Positions 20,445 to 32,285 are shown, numbered from the stretch's first letter. The stretch: 64,000 nt of DNA from Lithobates sylvaticus (GCA_028564925.1 CM053033.1:86686468-86750467); one strand, 5' to 3'. Notes: a model not told the origin generated them from the sequence alone. Numbers and translations: made by a program.

Positions 20445-20569
20445 AAGAACCATTTTTTTTTTTTAAATACATTTTTTTTTTTTAATTGTATGTCAAGAAA
20501 AACAAAACAGCAGTACACATGTACAGATATAGTAAACAGGCATAAATAGAGATAATAATATGAACGTGC

Positions 20570-23500
20570 CTAATGTATACATAGTGCAAGTGGAGGAGGG
20601 GGAAACCAACCTCCGATCTTTAGCATTACACATTCCAGCAGCAATAGCAATATCTCAGATAAACTATGTAGTATGCAGTACTTTGATACTGATATCCTAT
20701 TTAACTGTACACACAAAACAGCCAAAAGTAAACGATAAAGAAAGAAAAGAAAGAAAAGAAGGGGGAGAAAGGGAAGGGGAAACCAGATAGGGTAGAACAC
20801 CAAGGTACCTCCATGACTCTGTCGCTGGCTCATGACGGGTTCTCCCGAGAATGCCACCACTCCCAGACGCCGTTGTGGTCGTCCAGTCTGTCCTGCATCC
20901 TGGCAGTCATTTTTTCCATTAACTCCACGTCTTTGACCCTGGCGTAAAGGGCCTCCTGAGATGGGGGCACTGTTTTCTTCCAGTGAAGGGCTATTAAGCA
21001 TCTTGCTGCTGCAAGAACATGCCGGAGTAGTTTTTTTATAGGGTTTAGCTATTTTTGGTTGAGAGAGACCTAGAAGGAAGAGTTTCGGGGTCAGGGGTAG
21101 GGGTGTCTCAAAGAGGCGGGTCAGTAGTCTCTGTGTTGAGGTCCAGAACGGGACTATCAAGGGGCAAGTCCAATAATTATGGAAAAGAGTGCCCCTGGCC
21201 TGCTGGCAACGGCAGCAGCGATCGGTAGTAGAGGGGTAGACTCTGTGGAGTACATCTAGCGTCAAGTACCAGAAGAAAAGAATCTTATAAGCATTTTCTT
21301 TGTAGAGGGTACACAGGGAGCTCTTAGCAGCCTGACTTCAGATCGCCCTCCACGCCTCCTCCGGGATCTCCTCTCCAAGCGAAGCATGTATGCATACTTG
21401 CCCCAGCCTTGTATGGAGTACTCGTTTAGGATTTGGTATGTCTGAAATGAGTCCTTTGCATGAACGGGCTTTGAGTGCAATACGGGGAGGGTGCAGAAAA
21501 TTGCAAGCGTGGGGCTACTGTTTGGGCATAGTGATGGATCTGTAGATAGTTATAGAACACCTGTCGGGGAAGGTCATGTTTGGTTTGGAGCTCAGTGAAT
21601 AGTAGAATGTTACGGGATCTGTGGTCTACTAGGTGCCCGAAATGGAAAAGGTTCCACGAGGCCCAGGGCCATGACATATCTGGTGGGTGAGACTTGTTGG
21701 CACTTTGGGATTGCAGAGGAAGGAGGTCATCAATAAGCATTCAGATTTAAGTTTTCATTCCGCCACAGACATCGAAGCTGTGACATGGACCCCAACAGGC
21801 GGCCAGGTTCAACTGCCACATTCGCGTTCGAGAGAAGGCTATTAGGGTGTGCAGGTGCCAGACAAATTTTTTTTATATCTCCGTCCATTTATTGTACGAT
21901 CTTTGGGGGAACCAGGAGACTATTGCTCGTAGTTGAGCCGCTTGGTAGTATTTGACTAAATTGGGAAACGCCAGGCCCCCTTCAGTGCGCGACGCCACCA
22001 TGATCGAGAGTGGGACCCTGTGTCGCTTGTAGTTCCACACATAACGCAAGAGGTCAGCTTGCAGTCTACCCAGGTGAGCGTAGGGGATGGGGATAGGGAG
22101 AGTCTGGAATAGGTACAGGAGTTTAGGGAGGATGACCATTTTGACAGATGCAATCCGGCCCAAAGGGGATATTTGGTGGGTCTTCCATTTTTGGACCAGC
22201 TCCCTGATTGACCTATACAGGGGTGGGAAGTTGGCCTGGTATAGGGAAGCAAAGGACGGGGTGATGTTGATCACCAGGTATTTTAGGGAAGCACTTTCCC
22301 AGTTCTAGGGGAACTTGGACTGTAAATGGAGAAGTTCCGTCTCAGGGATGTTGAGTGGGAGGGCCATGGAATTTGATGTATTCGTTTTGTATCTTGAAAG
22401 TGCACCATACTTGTTAAGTTCAGCGTGTAGGTAGGAAATCTGGGGTTGGGTCAGGGTGAGGATGATGTCATCTTGTGAGCAGGTAAGGCTTTTATAGCCA
22501 GTGTGAGTTACTCACCAGTTATGGGAGTATTCAACGTGAGCAGGTCTGCAGCTTGAAGCTGGGAAATTCCAGCTTGCTCAAGATATTGTGGCAATCTATC
22601 GAGTAGGTCAGGTGTAGTGGGGGTCGAGAGGTATCTCCGGTCTGTTTTACAGATCCATGTAGAATTCTGCGAATGTGTCTGCTATGTCTTGGAGATGGGA
22701 TAGAGTGTCGCCCGATCTATTCTTAACTTGATGTGGGGTGGAGGTGAGCCTGTGGTCAGCCAGTTTTCTGGCCAGTAGGGCTTGCGCCTTATTACCCTTG
22801 TCATAGTATAACTGTTTCAGGCGGCTCATCGCTTTCTCAACCTGACCCATCGCAAGTTCTCTGAGTGTCGACCATATGTGGGTGATACGTTTGAGGAGTG
22901 ACAAGGACGGGGAGGATTGCAACCGGGCCTCTAAGGCCCTAAGTTGTGTTTCGGCCTGTAGTTTGTTGACCTAGGCATCTTTCTTGAGAGCCGAGGAGAG
23001 GGCCAGACAGCGCCCACTAAGAACAGTCTTATGGGCGGCCAAGAGTGTGGTAAGGGAGATGTCTGGTGTGTCGTTCTCAGCAAAGTAATACTTTAGAGTG
23101 GACTTTAGTTCAGTCTTAGAGGGGATGTGCTTCAAAAGAAAGTTGTTCAGTGGCCAGTTGTAGGGCCTACGCAGGGGAGCGCCCAGATTTAATGTCAGCG
23201 TAACGGGGGCATGGTCGGACCAGGAGATGGGGAGTATCTGTGTGGAGTCGGTGATGTGGAGCGTGTTATTGTTAACCATGAAGTAGTCTATACGTGAGTG
23301 GGTATGATGGGGGGCCTAGTAGAAGTACTGGCGATCGCCGGGTGAAGAGCCCTCCAAGCATCAAAAAGAGCATGCTTTCTGGTAAGTTGGCGGAAGAGCC
23401 TAGAGTCCCTTAGGGCTCGAGATTGTGAGGCTCATGGGCTCACCACAAGACGGATTGGGAAAGATTAAAGTCCCCCCGATTACGAGGAAGTCTTGAGGTG

Positions 23501-23870
23501 TGCGGGATTGTTGGTGAACATTCGGGGCGTAAAGGGTGCAAAAGGTGATTTCTTGTGGCTGCCAGAGAATGCAGAGGATGATATAGTGGCCCTGGGGGTC
23601 AAGGTAGGAAGCAGTGCAGGTGAACGGGGTTCCCCGCTTAAAAAGTATTGCGACGCCTGGTCTTTTGCGTGGGCTGAAGGCTTGGAAAATTTGGGGGTAG
23701 TGTCTGGAGGCGAATGGGAAGGAGTCCCCCCTGCAGAAGTGAGTTTCTTGGTTCATGAGGACATCAGCCACCAACTGCCTAAATTCCCAAAATGCCAAGT
23801 GTCTTTTCCTGTTAGAGTTAAGGACATTCAGTGACATTATCTTAGCCATTGTGTGAGGTAGGGTGGGCAT
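20570..23870 (-). pseudogene. L1-type ORF2, broken
   Basis: Fragments of an endonuclease/reverse transcriptase. The endonuclease start (KIMSLNVLNSNRKR, then MNQETHFCRGD) is at about 23,850-23,730, and SDHAPVTLTLN at about 23,215. A stretch of thumb or C-terminal RT domain (HQISPLGRIASVKMVILPK) lies at about 22,190-22,120. The C-terminal knuckle CCRCQQARGTLFHNYWTCP is near 21,200. No YADD catalytic centre is readable, and there are many frame changes. The protein is certainly inactive. Confidence 0.8.
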
Positions 23871-24299
23871 TGGTCATACTTAGCTGAGTCTGTCGATAGT
23901 GGATCCGGGTCTGGGAGCGTGGCAGGAAGGAGTGCAGAGCCGTCGGTCAACGAGGTCCTCGTGAAAATCCAATCTGCAGGTAATGGAAAGAAGAGGGATC
24001 TAGAAAAAGAAAGAGGGTTAGAGAAAGAAGACACATAGCTGATGAAACAGTCATCATCAAGTAGGCCCTGTGAAATCGTAAAGTCTCAGGGGCCATACAG
24101 TTCCTGTATGACCACCCGACCAGAGAGTCCAGAAATTCAGGTCGGGGGGCACGGGGGCATGAGAAAACAACTCAACTATAGGCGCGGTGGGAAAGGAACT
24201 TTCGGGTGGTAAACCAATAGGGGGGTCAGTGATCAGAAAGTCAACCTCTTCGGAGTCTTGGCCAAGACATGCCGTAGTGTGAGTCAAGAATAGAGCAAG

Positions 24300-24960
24300 G
24301 GCAACCAGGGAGTGGTGCAAGGGGAGAGCACGGGGCGGCGCAAGGAGTGGGAACAAGTTATCCAGCAGGGTCAGGCATTTCTGTGCTTATTGGGTTTGCG
24401 GGAGGGGTCCAGTCCCCTGGGCCGTTTAGAGGAAGGAGCAGGGGAGGGCTGGGCTGGGGGGCAGAGTGGCAATTGCCCCCCAGGCCGCCCTAACTTACGT
24501 TGAAAATGGCTGGTGCCTGCTGCTATTTTTACAGCTGCAGAGGTCGGCAACTGTTGCATTCCAGGAGTTGTAGTCCACACTCAAGCTCCCAAGCAGCGCA
24601 GAGGAAACTACCACCCTCAGAGACCAGGGTGCACGTCACTGGCTCGGGCTGTGGGGCTGGGTGCTGGCATGCGCTGGCCGTGGCGTGCAACCTGAGCTGC
24701 TAAGTAAGAGACCCTGACACCCCCAGCTGACCCCCACACCCCATTTACCCTGCCCCAGTGATCAGGCTGCATTGGATGGGCACTGGTGAGACTGCATTTA
24801 TGGACACTGGTGAGGTTGCATTGATGGGCACTGATGAGGTGGCACTGATGAGTCGGCATTGATGGGCACTGATCAGGCTGCATTGAGGGGCACTGGTGAG
24901 GCTGCATTGTAAAACCAGCTAGGCATGGATGGTGAGCTGATTCGGTAGTTCAATGGGCCA
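24300..24960. repeat. Inserted GC-rich segment with a roughly 30-bp minisatellite
   Basis: Between the ORF remnants of the minus-strand L1, the spacer is longer than in the intact L1. It includes tandem units of the type GATGGGCACTGGTGAGGCTG at 24,762-24,912. The complement of this phrase (CATCAGTGCCCATC) is the minisatellite inside the TTAA element at 46,985-47,280, so this is probably a fragment of that family inserted here. Confidence 0.55.
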
Positions 24961-25220
24961 CTTGACTGGACTTCCCCCCCAGGCCTAAGGCTGCCAGCCC
25001 TCCCCTGGGAAGGAGCCTTCTGCCAGACCAGTTGCGGGGGGGGAGTGGCCACCAGCTCCTATTCAGGTAGCTGGGGATACCCAGGGTTTTGCAGAAGGTC
25101 TTCTGGGTAGCGTAAGGTAGTGGATGTCCCCTAGTATCTAGCAGTCAAGCTGAAGGGGTATCCCCATCTATAGACAATGTCCTTGTCTTGTAAGGTGTGG
25201 AGAAGGGGTTTTAGAAGCCG

Positions 25221-25649
25221 TCATTTCTGTAGCGCGATCCAGGAGAGGTCCGGATAAATCTGTATCGGGTTGTTATCAAAGACCAGCTTGCGGATGGAGT
25301 GCGCTTTATGCATGATATCTTCTTTCAATGGATAGGAGTGTACCCGGCAGATGACATCACATGGTTTGGAAGTGGGGCCTTCAGGTCTGAGGGCTCGGTG
25401 GGCTCTGTCTATCTCGATGGGTTTGTCTGCGGCTTCTCCAAGTAGATTATTGAACAGGGCCTGAAGGGTAGACTGCAGGTCTTTTGCTTCTTCTGCTTCA
25501 GGCAGGCCGCGTACATGGATATTGTTCCGTCGCCCCCTGTTGTCCAGGTCCTCGACATGGCGTTGCATGTCTCTTAGCATAATGCGGTTGTCTGAGGTCT
25601 GAATTTCGGTGTGGTGCACCGCGAGTTTCTCTTCTTCCGCCATCTCCAC
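25221..25649 (-). pseudogene. L1-type ORF1, partial
   Basis: A 142-codon minus-strand frame matches the middle and C-terminal parts of an L1 ORF1 protein: a coiled-coil end, then NRGRRNNIHVRGLPEAEE (RNA-recognition motif), IDRAHRALRPEG and IQIYPDLS. This corresponds to residues of about 120-240 of the intact ORF1 at 5,600-6,478. The N-terminal half lies upstream (to about 26,459) in other frames. Confidence 0.8.
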
Positions 25650-26570
25650 TCTGTCAGCTAGGTGTTTGAGGCCAGTGTGGAGGACCTGGATTTCAGCACG
25701 GCAGGTGGCCTACGTCTTCTATAAGCTGCTTGAAGTCTTCCCTCATGGGGATGGCATGCAGATAGGATTGCCATGGTGGGGGGTAGTGGGGGGATCCCGC
25801 TGCGTCTTGGTGCGTGTGTGGACGGGTGGGTGAGTGCTGCTGGTGGAAGTCCCCGACTGATGTAGCGTGACCCCAGGGGGTAGGCTACTGAGGTAGGTCC
25901 CAGGGCTCGGACCAGGTTGCAGTGTGGGAAGTCTGCGGAGCTGGGCTCCCCCTTTGTGACAGGCAGCTTGCACTTGCCATTTGGGCATAGGAGGGAGGGG
26001 GGAGTCCCCACAGGTCCCCTGGCTAAGCTAGAGTCGCTTGAGCATGACTGCCTTGGAGGCCGGCCTGTCATAGTGGTAAGGCCTACTGCCACCTGCTGAG
26101 TCTGGGTAGGCCTGAGGGTGTGTGGGGCCCTGCACTTGGTGTATGGGGATGGAGGCTGGGTAAAGGCCTCGGCCTGCTCCACGTGTGGCAGGGCGGGGGG
26201 GGAGAGCTCGCTGGGAGCATCTCACCGCTTGCTGCGGTCTCTCTGGTCCTAGGATCGGGGTCGGAGCATTCTGGTGGATGGAGGAGGGTGGCATATGCCT
26301 CTGTGGAGACGGGAGGGAGGAGGCCCGAGATCGCAAGGCGGTCGCATCCGGCACCATGACGGATGGCTTAAAATAGTCCCGAGAGGACGTTGAGGAGCCT
26401 GGCGGGAGTTGAGATAATCCCCTGCCCGATGTGGAGTGGGTGGTTCGCGAGCCGCCCATGGATGGTTAGTTTATCCCTGTTTTTTTTAGCCTAGAAGCTG
26501 CGGGCTGGAGAGGTGCTCTCAGGCAGTGTGTCCGTCCAGGCTGGCTTCCGGTCACGCCCCCCAAGAACCA

Positions 26571-26758
26571 GTTTTGAGAGACAGAATGTCATGCAGTACA
26601 GACAGGATGATGGAGCAGAATGTGCATAGTGATGACCTCATCGTAAACGGTGACCAGGAGATGCCTGTGACAGTTTGGTAACAGCACAGAACAGCAACAC
26701 CAGCTTATGCATTTATGTGGCAACGTGGTAGTAAAACGTATCACCCTACTGCCATATA
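26571..26758. other. Unassigned spacer
   Basis: A short spacer of apparently single-copy character between the minus-strand L1 and the next DNA transposon. No gene or repeat was recognised. Confidence 0.4.
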
Positions 26759-27692
26759 CACTATATTGCCAAAAATATTGGGACGCCTGCCTTTACACGC
26801 ACATGAACTTTATTGGCATCCCAATCTTAGTCCGTAGGTTTCAATATTGTGTTGTCCCACCCTTTTCAGCTATAACAGCTTCAACTCTTCTGGGAAAGCT
26901 GTCCACAAGGTTAAGGTGTGCCTATGGGAATGTTTGACCATTCTTCTAGAAGCGCATTTGTGAGGTCAGGCACTGATGTGGACAAGAAGGCCTGGCTCGC
27001 AGTCTCCACTCTAGTTCATCCCAAAGATGTTCTATTGGGTTGAGGATAGGCTCTGTGCAGGCCAGTCAAGTTCCTCCACCCCAAACTCGCTCATCAAAGT
27101 TTTTATGGACCTTGCTTTGTGCACTGTGTGCAATCATGTTGAAACAGGAAGAGGCCATCCTCAAACTGTTCCCACAAAGTTGGGAGCATGAAATTGTCCA
27201 AAATGTCTTAATATGCTGAGGCTATAAGAGTTCCCTTCACTGGAACTAAGAGGACAAGCCCAACACCTGAAAAACAACCCCACACCATAATCCCCCCTCC
27301 ACCAAATTATTTGGGCCAGTGCACAAAGCAAGGTCCATAAAGACATGGATGAGCAAGTGAGTTTGGGGTGGAGGAACTTAATTGGCCTGCACAGAGTCCT
27401 GACCTCAACCGAATAGAAAACCTTTGGGATGAATTAGGAGCGAAGACTGGGAGCCAGCCCTTCTCATCCACATCAGTGCCTGACCTGACAAATCCCCTTC
27501 TGGAAGAAGTGGTTAAACATTTCCATAGACACACTCCTAAACCTTGTGGACAGCTTTCCTAGAAGAGTTGAAACTGTTATAGCTGCAAAGGGTGGGCTAA
27601 CTCAATATTGAACCCTACGGACTAAGACTGGAAAGCCACTAAAATTCACGTGCATGTAAAGGCAGGTGTCCCAGTACTTTTGGCAATATGCG
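26759..27692. mobile_element. Palindromic Tc1 derivative (foldback MITE)
   Basis: The termini are CACTATATTGCCAAAA at the left and TTTTGGCAATATGCG at the right, next to TA (26,757-26,758 and 27,693-27,694). The left arm (about 26,759-27,125) is the reverse complement of the right arm (about 27,330-27,692). Both carry the end of a Tc1 transposase gene, legible on the plus strand at 27,368-27,562 as LNWPAQSPDLNRIENLWDEL, which includes the catalytic Glu context. The element is thus built from two inverted copies of one transposon half, with about 200 bp of further Tc1 interior between them. Confidence 0.8.
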
Positions 27693-27714
27693 TATGGCTG
27701 TCAGGAGTTCAGCT

Positions 27715-28289
27715 TTAACCACTTCAATACCGGCTAATTCTGACACTTAACTCATGTAAAAATCTGCATTTTTTTGTAGAAAATTACTTAGAACCCCAAA
27801 CAAGACAAAAATCTTCATAGGTGACGCTTTAAAAAATGTTTACAGGTTACCAGTTTAGAGTTACACAGAAGTCTGGTGCTTGAATTGTTGCTCTCGCTAT
27901 AACATTTGCGGTGATATCTCACATGTGTGGTTTACATATGCATGTGGGGACCTACATATGGGTTCGCCTTTGCGTACGAGCACAGGGGGGCGGGGGTGCT
28001 TTATATATATATATATTTTTTTTTAAATGTTACACTGTCTCTTTATTTTTTAAGAAATTTTTTGGGTATTACAATGGATGCACAACACCCCTTGTAATAG
28101 CATGGGCAGTGATCGGTACTCTTTACTGAGACGTCTGAGGTTTATTAGACCCCAGGTCTCTCTCTGCCCTGAAAAGCATCTGATCAAACTGAGATCAGTT
28201 TGATCAGATGCTTTCACAAGTCAATAATGGCTTGTTTACATCTGCGCAAAACTGGAAGTTTTAAAAATACTTGTCGCTTCCGGTTTCTC
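27715..28289 (+). mobile_element. TTAACCACTT-family element, left part
   Basis: This begins TTAACCACTTCAATACCGG, the left terminus of the family seen complete at 41,342-42,906 and 48,205-50,232. The phrase TCTGACACTTAACTCATG and later TACATATGCATGTGGGG resemble interior parts of that family. The right end is not found. AT-rich, with no gene. Confidence 0.5.
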
Positions 28290-28398
28290 AGACCAGTGGT
28301 CTCCAAACTGTGACCTGGGGGCAGAACGCGGCCCTTTGCTTGCTTTTATCTGGTCCTTAGAGCACTATTTTATTCACTGACACCAATGAAGGGCACAA
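28290..28398. mobile_element. Short hAT-like MITE fragment
   Basis: CAGTGGTCTCCAAACTGTGA followed by GCGGCCCTTTGCTTGC matches the style of a widespread short hAT-derived repeat in fish and frogs. It is cut at its right side by Tc1 copy D sequence. Confidence 0.35.
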
Positions 28399-28495
28399 CA
28401 AACTGAAATCTTTTAGGTGGAGGGAAGTAAAAATAAAATAATATGGTTGCATAAGTGTGCACACCCTTAAACTAATACTTTGTTGAAGCACCTTT

Positions 28496-28984
28496 TTATT
28501 TTATTACAGCACTCAGTCTTTTTGGGTAGGAGTCTATCAGCATGGCACTTGATAATATTTGCCCACTCTTCTTTGCAAAAAACTCCAAATCTGTCAGATT
28601 GCGAGGGCATCTCCTGTGCACAGCCCTCTTCAGATCACCCCACAGATTTTCAATGGGATTCAGGCCTGGGCTCTGGCTGGGCCATTCCAAAACTTTAATC
28701 TTCTTCTGGTGAAGCCATTCCTTTGTTGATTTGGATGTATGCTTTGGGTCGTTGTCATGCTGAAAGATGAAGTTCCTATTCATGTTCAGCTTTCTAGCAG
28801 AAGTCTGAAGATTTTGTGCCAATATTGACTGGTATTTGGAACTGTTCAAAATTCCCTCCACCTTGATTAAGGCCCCTGTTCCAGCTGAAGAAAAACAGCC
28901 CCAAAGCATGATGCTGCCACCACCATGCTTTACTGTGAGTATGGTGTTCTTTTGGTGATGTGCAGTGTTTTTTTTGCGCCAAAC
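28496..28984 (-). pseudogene. Tc1 copy D transposase, C-terminal half
   Basis: The minus-strand frame carries the second half of a DDE transposase. It is open from the insertion edge (YVWRKKNTA...) through VKHGGGSIMLWGCFSSAG, FQHDNDPKHTSK (second catalytic Asp) and WPSQSPGLNPIENLWGDL (third catalytic acid, Glu), to IDSYPKRLSAVIK at the C terminus. No break is seen in this half. The N-terminal half is about 7.4 kb away at 36,391-36,846 because copy B inserted at the TA within this gene. Confidence 0.85.
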
Positions 28985-29632
28985 ATACAGTATCTCATAA
29001 AAGTGAGTACACCCCTCACATTTTTGTAAATATTTTATTATATCTTTTCAGGCAACAATACTGAAGAGATGTCACTTTGCTACAATGTAAAGTAGTGAGT
29101 GTACAGCTTGTATAACAGTGTAAATTTGCTGTCCCCTCAAAATAACTCAACACACAGCCATTAATGTCTAAACCGCTGGCAACAAAAGTCAGTACACCCC
29201 TAAGTGAAAATGTCCAAATTTGGCCCAAAAAGTGTCAATATTTTGTGTGGCCACCATTATTTTCCAGCACTGCCTTAACCCTCTTGGGCATGGAGTTTAC
29301 CAGAGCTTCACCGGTTGCCACTGGAGTCCTCTTCCACTCCTCCATGACGACATTGCGGGGGTGGTGGATGTAATGCCGCGTACACACGAAGGGACTTTGT
29401 CCGCCGGACCTAGTCCAGCGGACAATCCGCCGGACTTTCCGAGCGTGTGACTTGCCCACACACGCCCGGACTTCTCCGGCGGACAATCCGCTGGACAAAG
29501 TCCGCGGGACTTTTGAAAATGAACGGACTTGCCCACACACAGAGCAGTCCGTTCATTTAGAACGTAACTTCAGGTATACGTAGCTAGCGTAGGCAGTGAA
29601 TGCCGGCGCGCTAGCTCTGTCACCTGGCATGG

Positions 29633-30445
29633 GTTTAAAAACGGCGTGGGGGTCCCCCCCAAATCCATCTCAGACCCTTATCCGAGCACGCAGCCCGGCA
29701 GGCCAGGAAAGGGGTGGGGACGAGCGAGCGCCCCCCCCTCCTGAGCCGTACCAGGCCGCGTGCCCTCAACATGGGGGGTGCCCTGGGGAAAGGGGGGCCG
29801 TGCGGCCCCCCCACCCCAAAGCACCTTGTCCCCATGTTGATGAGGACAAGGGCCTCTTCCCGACAACCCTGGCCATTGGTTGTCGGGGTCTGCGGGCGGG
29901 CGGCTTATCGGAATCTGGGAGCCCCCTTTTATAAGGGGGCCCCCAGATCCCGGCCCCCCACCCTATGTGAATGAGTATGGGATACGATGTACCCCTACCC
30001 ATTCACCTAAGGTGTAAAATGTAAAGTAAAAAAAACACACAATTTTGAAAAAATATTTTATTGCACTGCTCCGGGGGTCTTCTTCCGTCTTGGGGGTCTT
30101 CTCGCCGGACTCCTGCGCCATTTACCTAGCTCTTTTACCGAGCGGAGAAGTCCGGCTACCTTCTTCGTCGTAGCCGCCGTCGTCTGGGGGTCTCGATCCG
30201 TCCTTCGGGGGTCTTCCGGGGTCTCTTCTGTTCTTGCCGCTGTCGTCGCTTTCTGCGCCGCCTTCTTCTTCTTCTTCCTCCTCTTCTTCTTCTTCTTCTT
30301 CTTCCTCCGATGTTGACACGTTGCTCTCTCTGGCCGGAATGCCAGAGCCGCGCTGTGCTGGGACTTATATAGGGACAAGGGGACAGGGTCACATGCTCAT
30401 GTCACATGGTGACCCCGCCCCCTTGTGATGTCACAGTCCCGGAGG
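29633..30445. repeat. Half of a GC-rich palindromic family
   Basis: This shares with 41,090-43,420 the phrases GACCCTTATCCGAGCA, CACCCCAAAGCACCTTG, GGGGGCCCCCAGATCC and GTACCCCTACCCATTCACCT. Here only one half is present and it stops at the LINE insertion. The AT tract near 30,010-30,060 and the TTATTGCACTGC phrase follow. It has an acidic simple-repeat frame but no convincing gene. Confidence 0.55.
30122..30378 (-). promoter_or_regulatory. TATA-bearing leader before a Glu-rich frame
   Basis: On the minus strand a GGGGGCGGGG box (near 30,413-30,422) precedes TATATAAG (complement of about 30,364-30,371). About 45 bases further a short frame with a run of Glu residues, made by a (CTT)n tract at 30,267-30,306, begins at a GTG and not an ATG. 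The promoter-like layout may be real for the repeat family. The frame itself looks like a microsatellite product. Confidence 0.3.
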
Positions 30446-30554
30446 ATGCTGGCAAGGATGAATGAATGAATGAATGAATGAATGATTTGTATAGCGCTGC
30501 AACTGCGAACTGAATCGCCTCGAGGCGCTTGATCCGACCTGCGTTGATTCCTTC

Positions 30555-32285
30555 TTAGAAGAGGTAGGTCTTGAGTTTTTTCCTGAAGGCCCGATGGTCT
30601 TTTTCCAAGCGGATGTTAGTAGGTAGAGCGTTCCATAGCCGTGGTCCTTGGACTGCAAATCTTCGTTCTCCCCTTGACTTGTACCGGGATTTGGGGACAA
30701 GGAGGAGGTTTTGGTCGTTAGATCGGAGGTTGCGATTGGGGGTGTAGTGTTGTATTTTTTCGCATAAGTATTGAGGAGCATCTCCTTGTGTGCATTTGTG
30801 GGTCAAGCAGAGGGTCTTGAATGTGATCCGATTCTTTACGGTTAGCCAATGGAGGGTCCTCAGGGATGGGGAGATGGATTCCCATGGTTTTTTTCCTGTG
30901 ACTAGTCTTGCTGCCGTGTTTTGAACGACTTGTAGTCGTGCAATCTGGAATTTAGGTAGTCCTATGTAGAGGGAGTTTGCGTAGTCGAGTCGAGAGTTGA
31001 TGATTGTTCCTACCACTACGGCTTTGTCCTTTTCTGGAATGAAGGGGATTAGTCTACGTAGCAGGCGTAGAAGGTGGTAGGATCCGCTGACTACTGATCC
31101 TATTTGTGCATTCATTGACATTTCTGAATCGAAGATGACACCGAGACTTTTGGCTTTTATGCTTACGGGGATGGTCTGTCCAAGGATGGTGGGCGGAGTC
31201 CATGGTGTCGTAGATTTAGTTTTCCGGTTTGCATTTAGGAGAAGGAGTTCTGTTTTGGTTCCGTTAAGTTGGAGGGAGTTTGTGGACGTCCAGTCGTCTA
31301 TTGATGCGAGGCATTTTTCTAATTCCTGATATTGGTCTTTTTGTCCGGGGATCCGAAGGTAGAGTTGAGTATCATCTGCGTATGAGTGGAAGCATAGATC
31401 AGATTTGCTGATGATTTTTAGGAGTGGACGGATGTAAATGTTGAAGAGCACGGGTGACAAAGGTGATCCTTGAGGGACTCCATAGGAGACTGCACGGGAT
31501 TCAGATGTGAAGGCTCCAAGTTTCACTGTCTGTGACCGATTTCCTAAGAAGGAAGTGAACCATGGTAAGTCTGAAACTGTGACTCCTGCTACTTCTTTGA
31601 GGCGGGTGAGTAAAGTGTTGTGATCCAGTGTGTCAAATGCTGCACTAAGGTCCAGGAGTACCAGGAGACATGATTCTCCATCATCTGCTGCTTCCAAGGC
31701 ATCATCCCATATTTTGAGGAGAGCTGTTTCTGTGCCATGGCCCGGGCGGAAGCCTGATTGCAGAGGGTCCAGGAGATTGTGTGTGTCCAGATGGAGTTGT
31801 AGCTGTTGTACCACTACTTTCTCCATAATCTTGGAGATGGTGTTCAAGCTAGTTATCGGTCTTCGGTGGTTGGGGTTTCTTGGATCCAAGTTGGGTTTCT
31901 TTAGGAGGGGTTTGACTATGCCTTGCTTGAGGGAGTTCGGAACAATTCCTTCTTTGAATGACTGATTTATGAGTAGTGTTATAGTAGGTGCCAAGATGTC
32001 AGAGCATTCTTTCAGAAGTTTTGTGGGGATGATATCGTTGGGTGAAGTGCTGTCCCGGAGGCTTCTGATGATGTTTCTTGTGGTCTCTATGGCGATCGGG
32101 GTCAGCGAAAAATTCGGTGGTTGTGCGATGTTTGAATCGGCTTCCTCTTTTTGGATGCAGTTGATTGTATTTTTCTGTTGGATATTTTCCCGAATGCTGT
32201 CGATTTTGTCGATAAAAAAATCCGATAACTCATTGCAAAATTCTTGAGTTTCGTTGGTAGGGGGCTCTAGGCAGGTAGGGTTCAT
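30555..32285 (-). CDS. LINE reverse transcriptase block (L2/CR1 group)
   Basis: 576 residues in one open frame, the second half of the element's polyprotein. Motifs in order: SLRDSTSPNDIIPTKLLK (about residues 75-95), RRPITSLNTISKIMEKVV (about 140), QSGFRPGHGTETALL (about 175), LLVLLDLSAAFDTLDHNTLL (about 205, first catalytic Asp), SYGVPQGSPLSPVLFNIY (about 265), SYADDTQLYL (about 297, catalytic Asp pair) and a long C-terminal domain ending FRKKLKTYLF. The LDLSAAFDT..DH and GVPQGSPLSPVLF signatures are typical of the L2/CR1/Rex1 group. The first Met here is internal: coding sequence continues upstream in this frame (ALNRPRELFKLVAQT), so the true start is in the endonuclease block. Confidence 0.9.
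   Translation of the reverse strand: MNPTCLEPPTNETQEFCNELSDFFIDKIDSIRENIQQKNTINCIQKEEADSNIAQPPNFSLTPIAIETTRNIIRSLRDSTSPNDIIPTKLLKECSDILAPTITLLINQSFKEGIVPNSLKQGIVKPLLKKPNLDPRNPNHRRPITSLNTISKIMEKVVVQQLQLHLDTHNLLDPLQSGFRPGHGTETALLKIWDDALEAADDGESCLLVLLDLSAAFDTLDHNTLLTRLKEVAGVTVSDLPWFTSFLGNRSQTVKLGAFTSESRAVSYGVPQGSPLSPVLFNIYIRPLLKIISKSDLCFHSYADDTQLYLRIPGQKDQYQELEKCLASIDDWTSTNSLQLNGTKTELLLLNANRKTKSTTPWTPPTILGQTIPVSIKAKSLGVIFDSEMSMNAQIGSVVSGSYHLLRLLRRLIPFIPEKDKAVVVGTIINSRLDYANSLYIGLPKFQIARLQVVQNTAARLVTGKKPWESISPSLRTLHWLTVKNRITFKTLCLTHKCTQGDAPQYLCEKIQHYTPNRNLRSNDQNLLLVPKSRYKSRGERRFAVQGPRLWNALPTNIRLEKDHRAFRKKLKTYLF

Larger units (their letters stand above)
20453..26562 (-). mobile_element. Decayed L1-type LINE, minus strand
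   Basis: Reading on the minus strand, the element starts at 26,562 with GGGGGGCGTGACCGGAAGCC, the same first ten bases as the intact L1 at 5,457. It ends in an A tail seen as T runs at 20,453-20,485. AAGAACCA at 20,445-20,452 and 26,563-26,570 is a plausible target duplication. It carries ORF1 and ORF2 remnants in scattered frames, with internal loss in the reverse transcriptase region (about 22,290-22,650) and extra sequence between the ORFs. It is older than the intact copy and from a diverged subfamily. Confidence 0.85.

Noticed and set aside
24312-24703. Short Gly/Cys-rich frames
   Set aside because: Compositional frames in a GC-rich inserted repeat within a dead L1.
30122-30319. Glu-rich 65-codon protein
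   Set aside because: The acidic run comes from a (CTT)n microsatellite and the frame begins with GTG.
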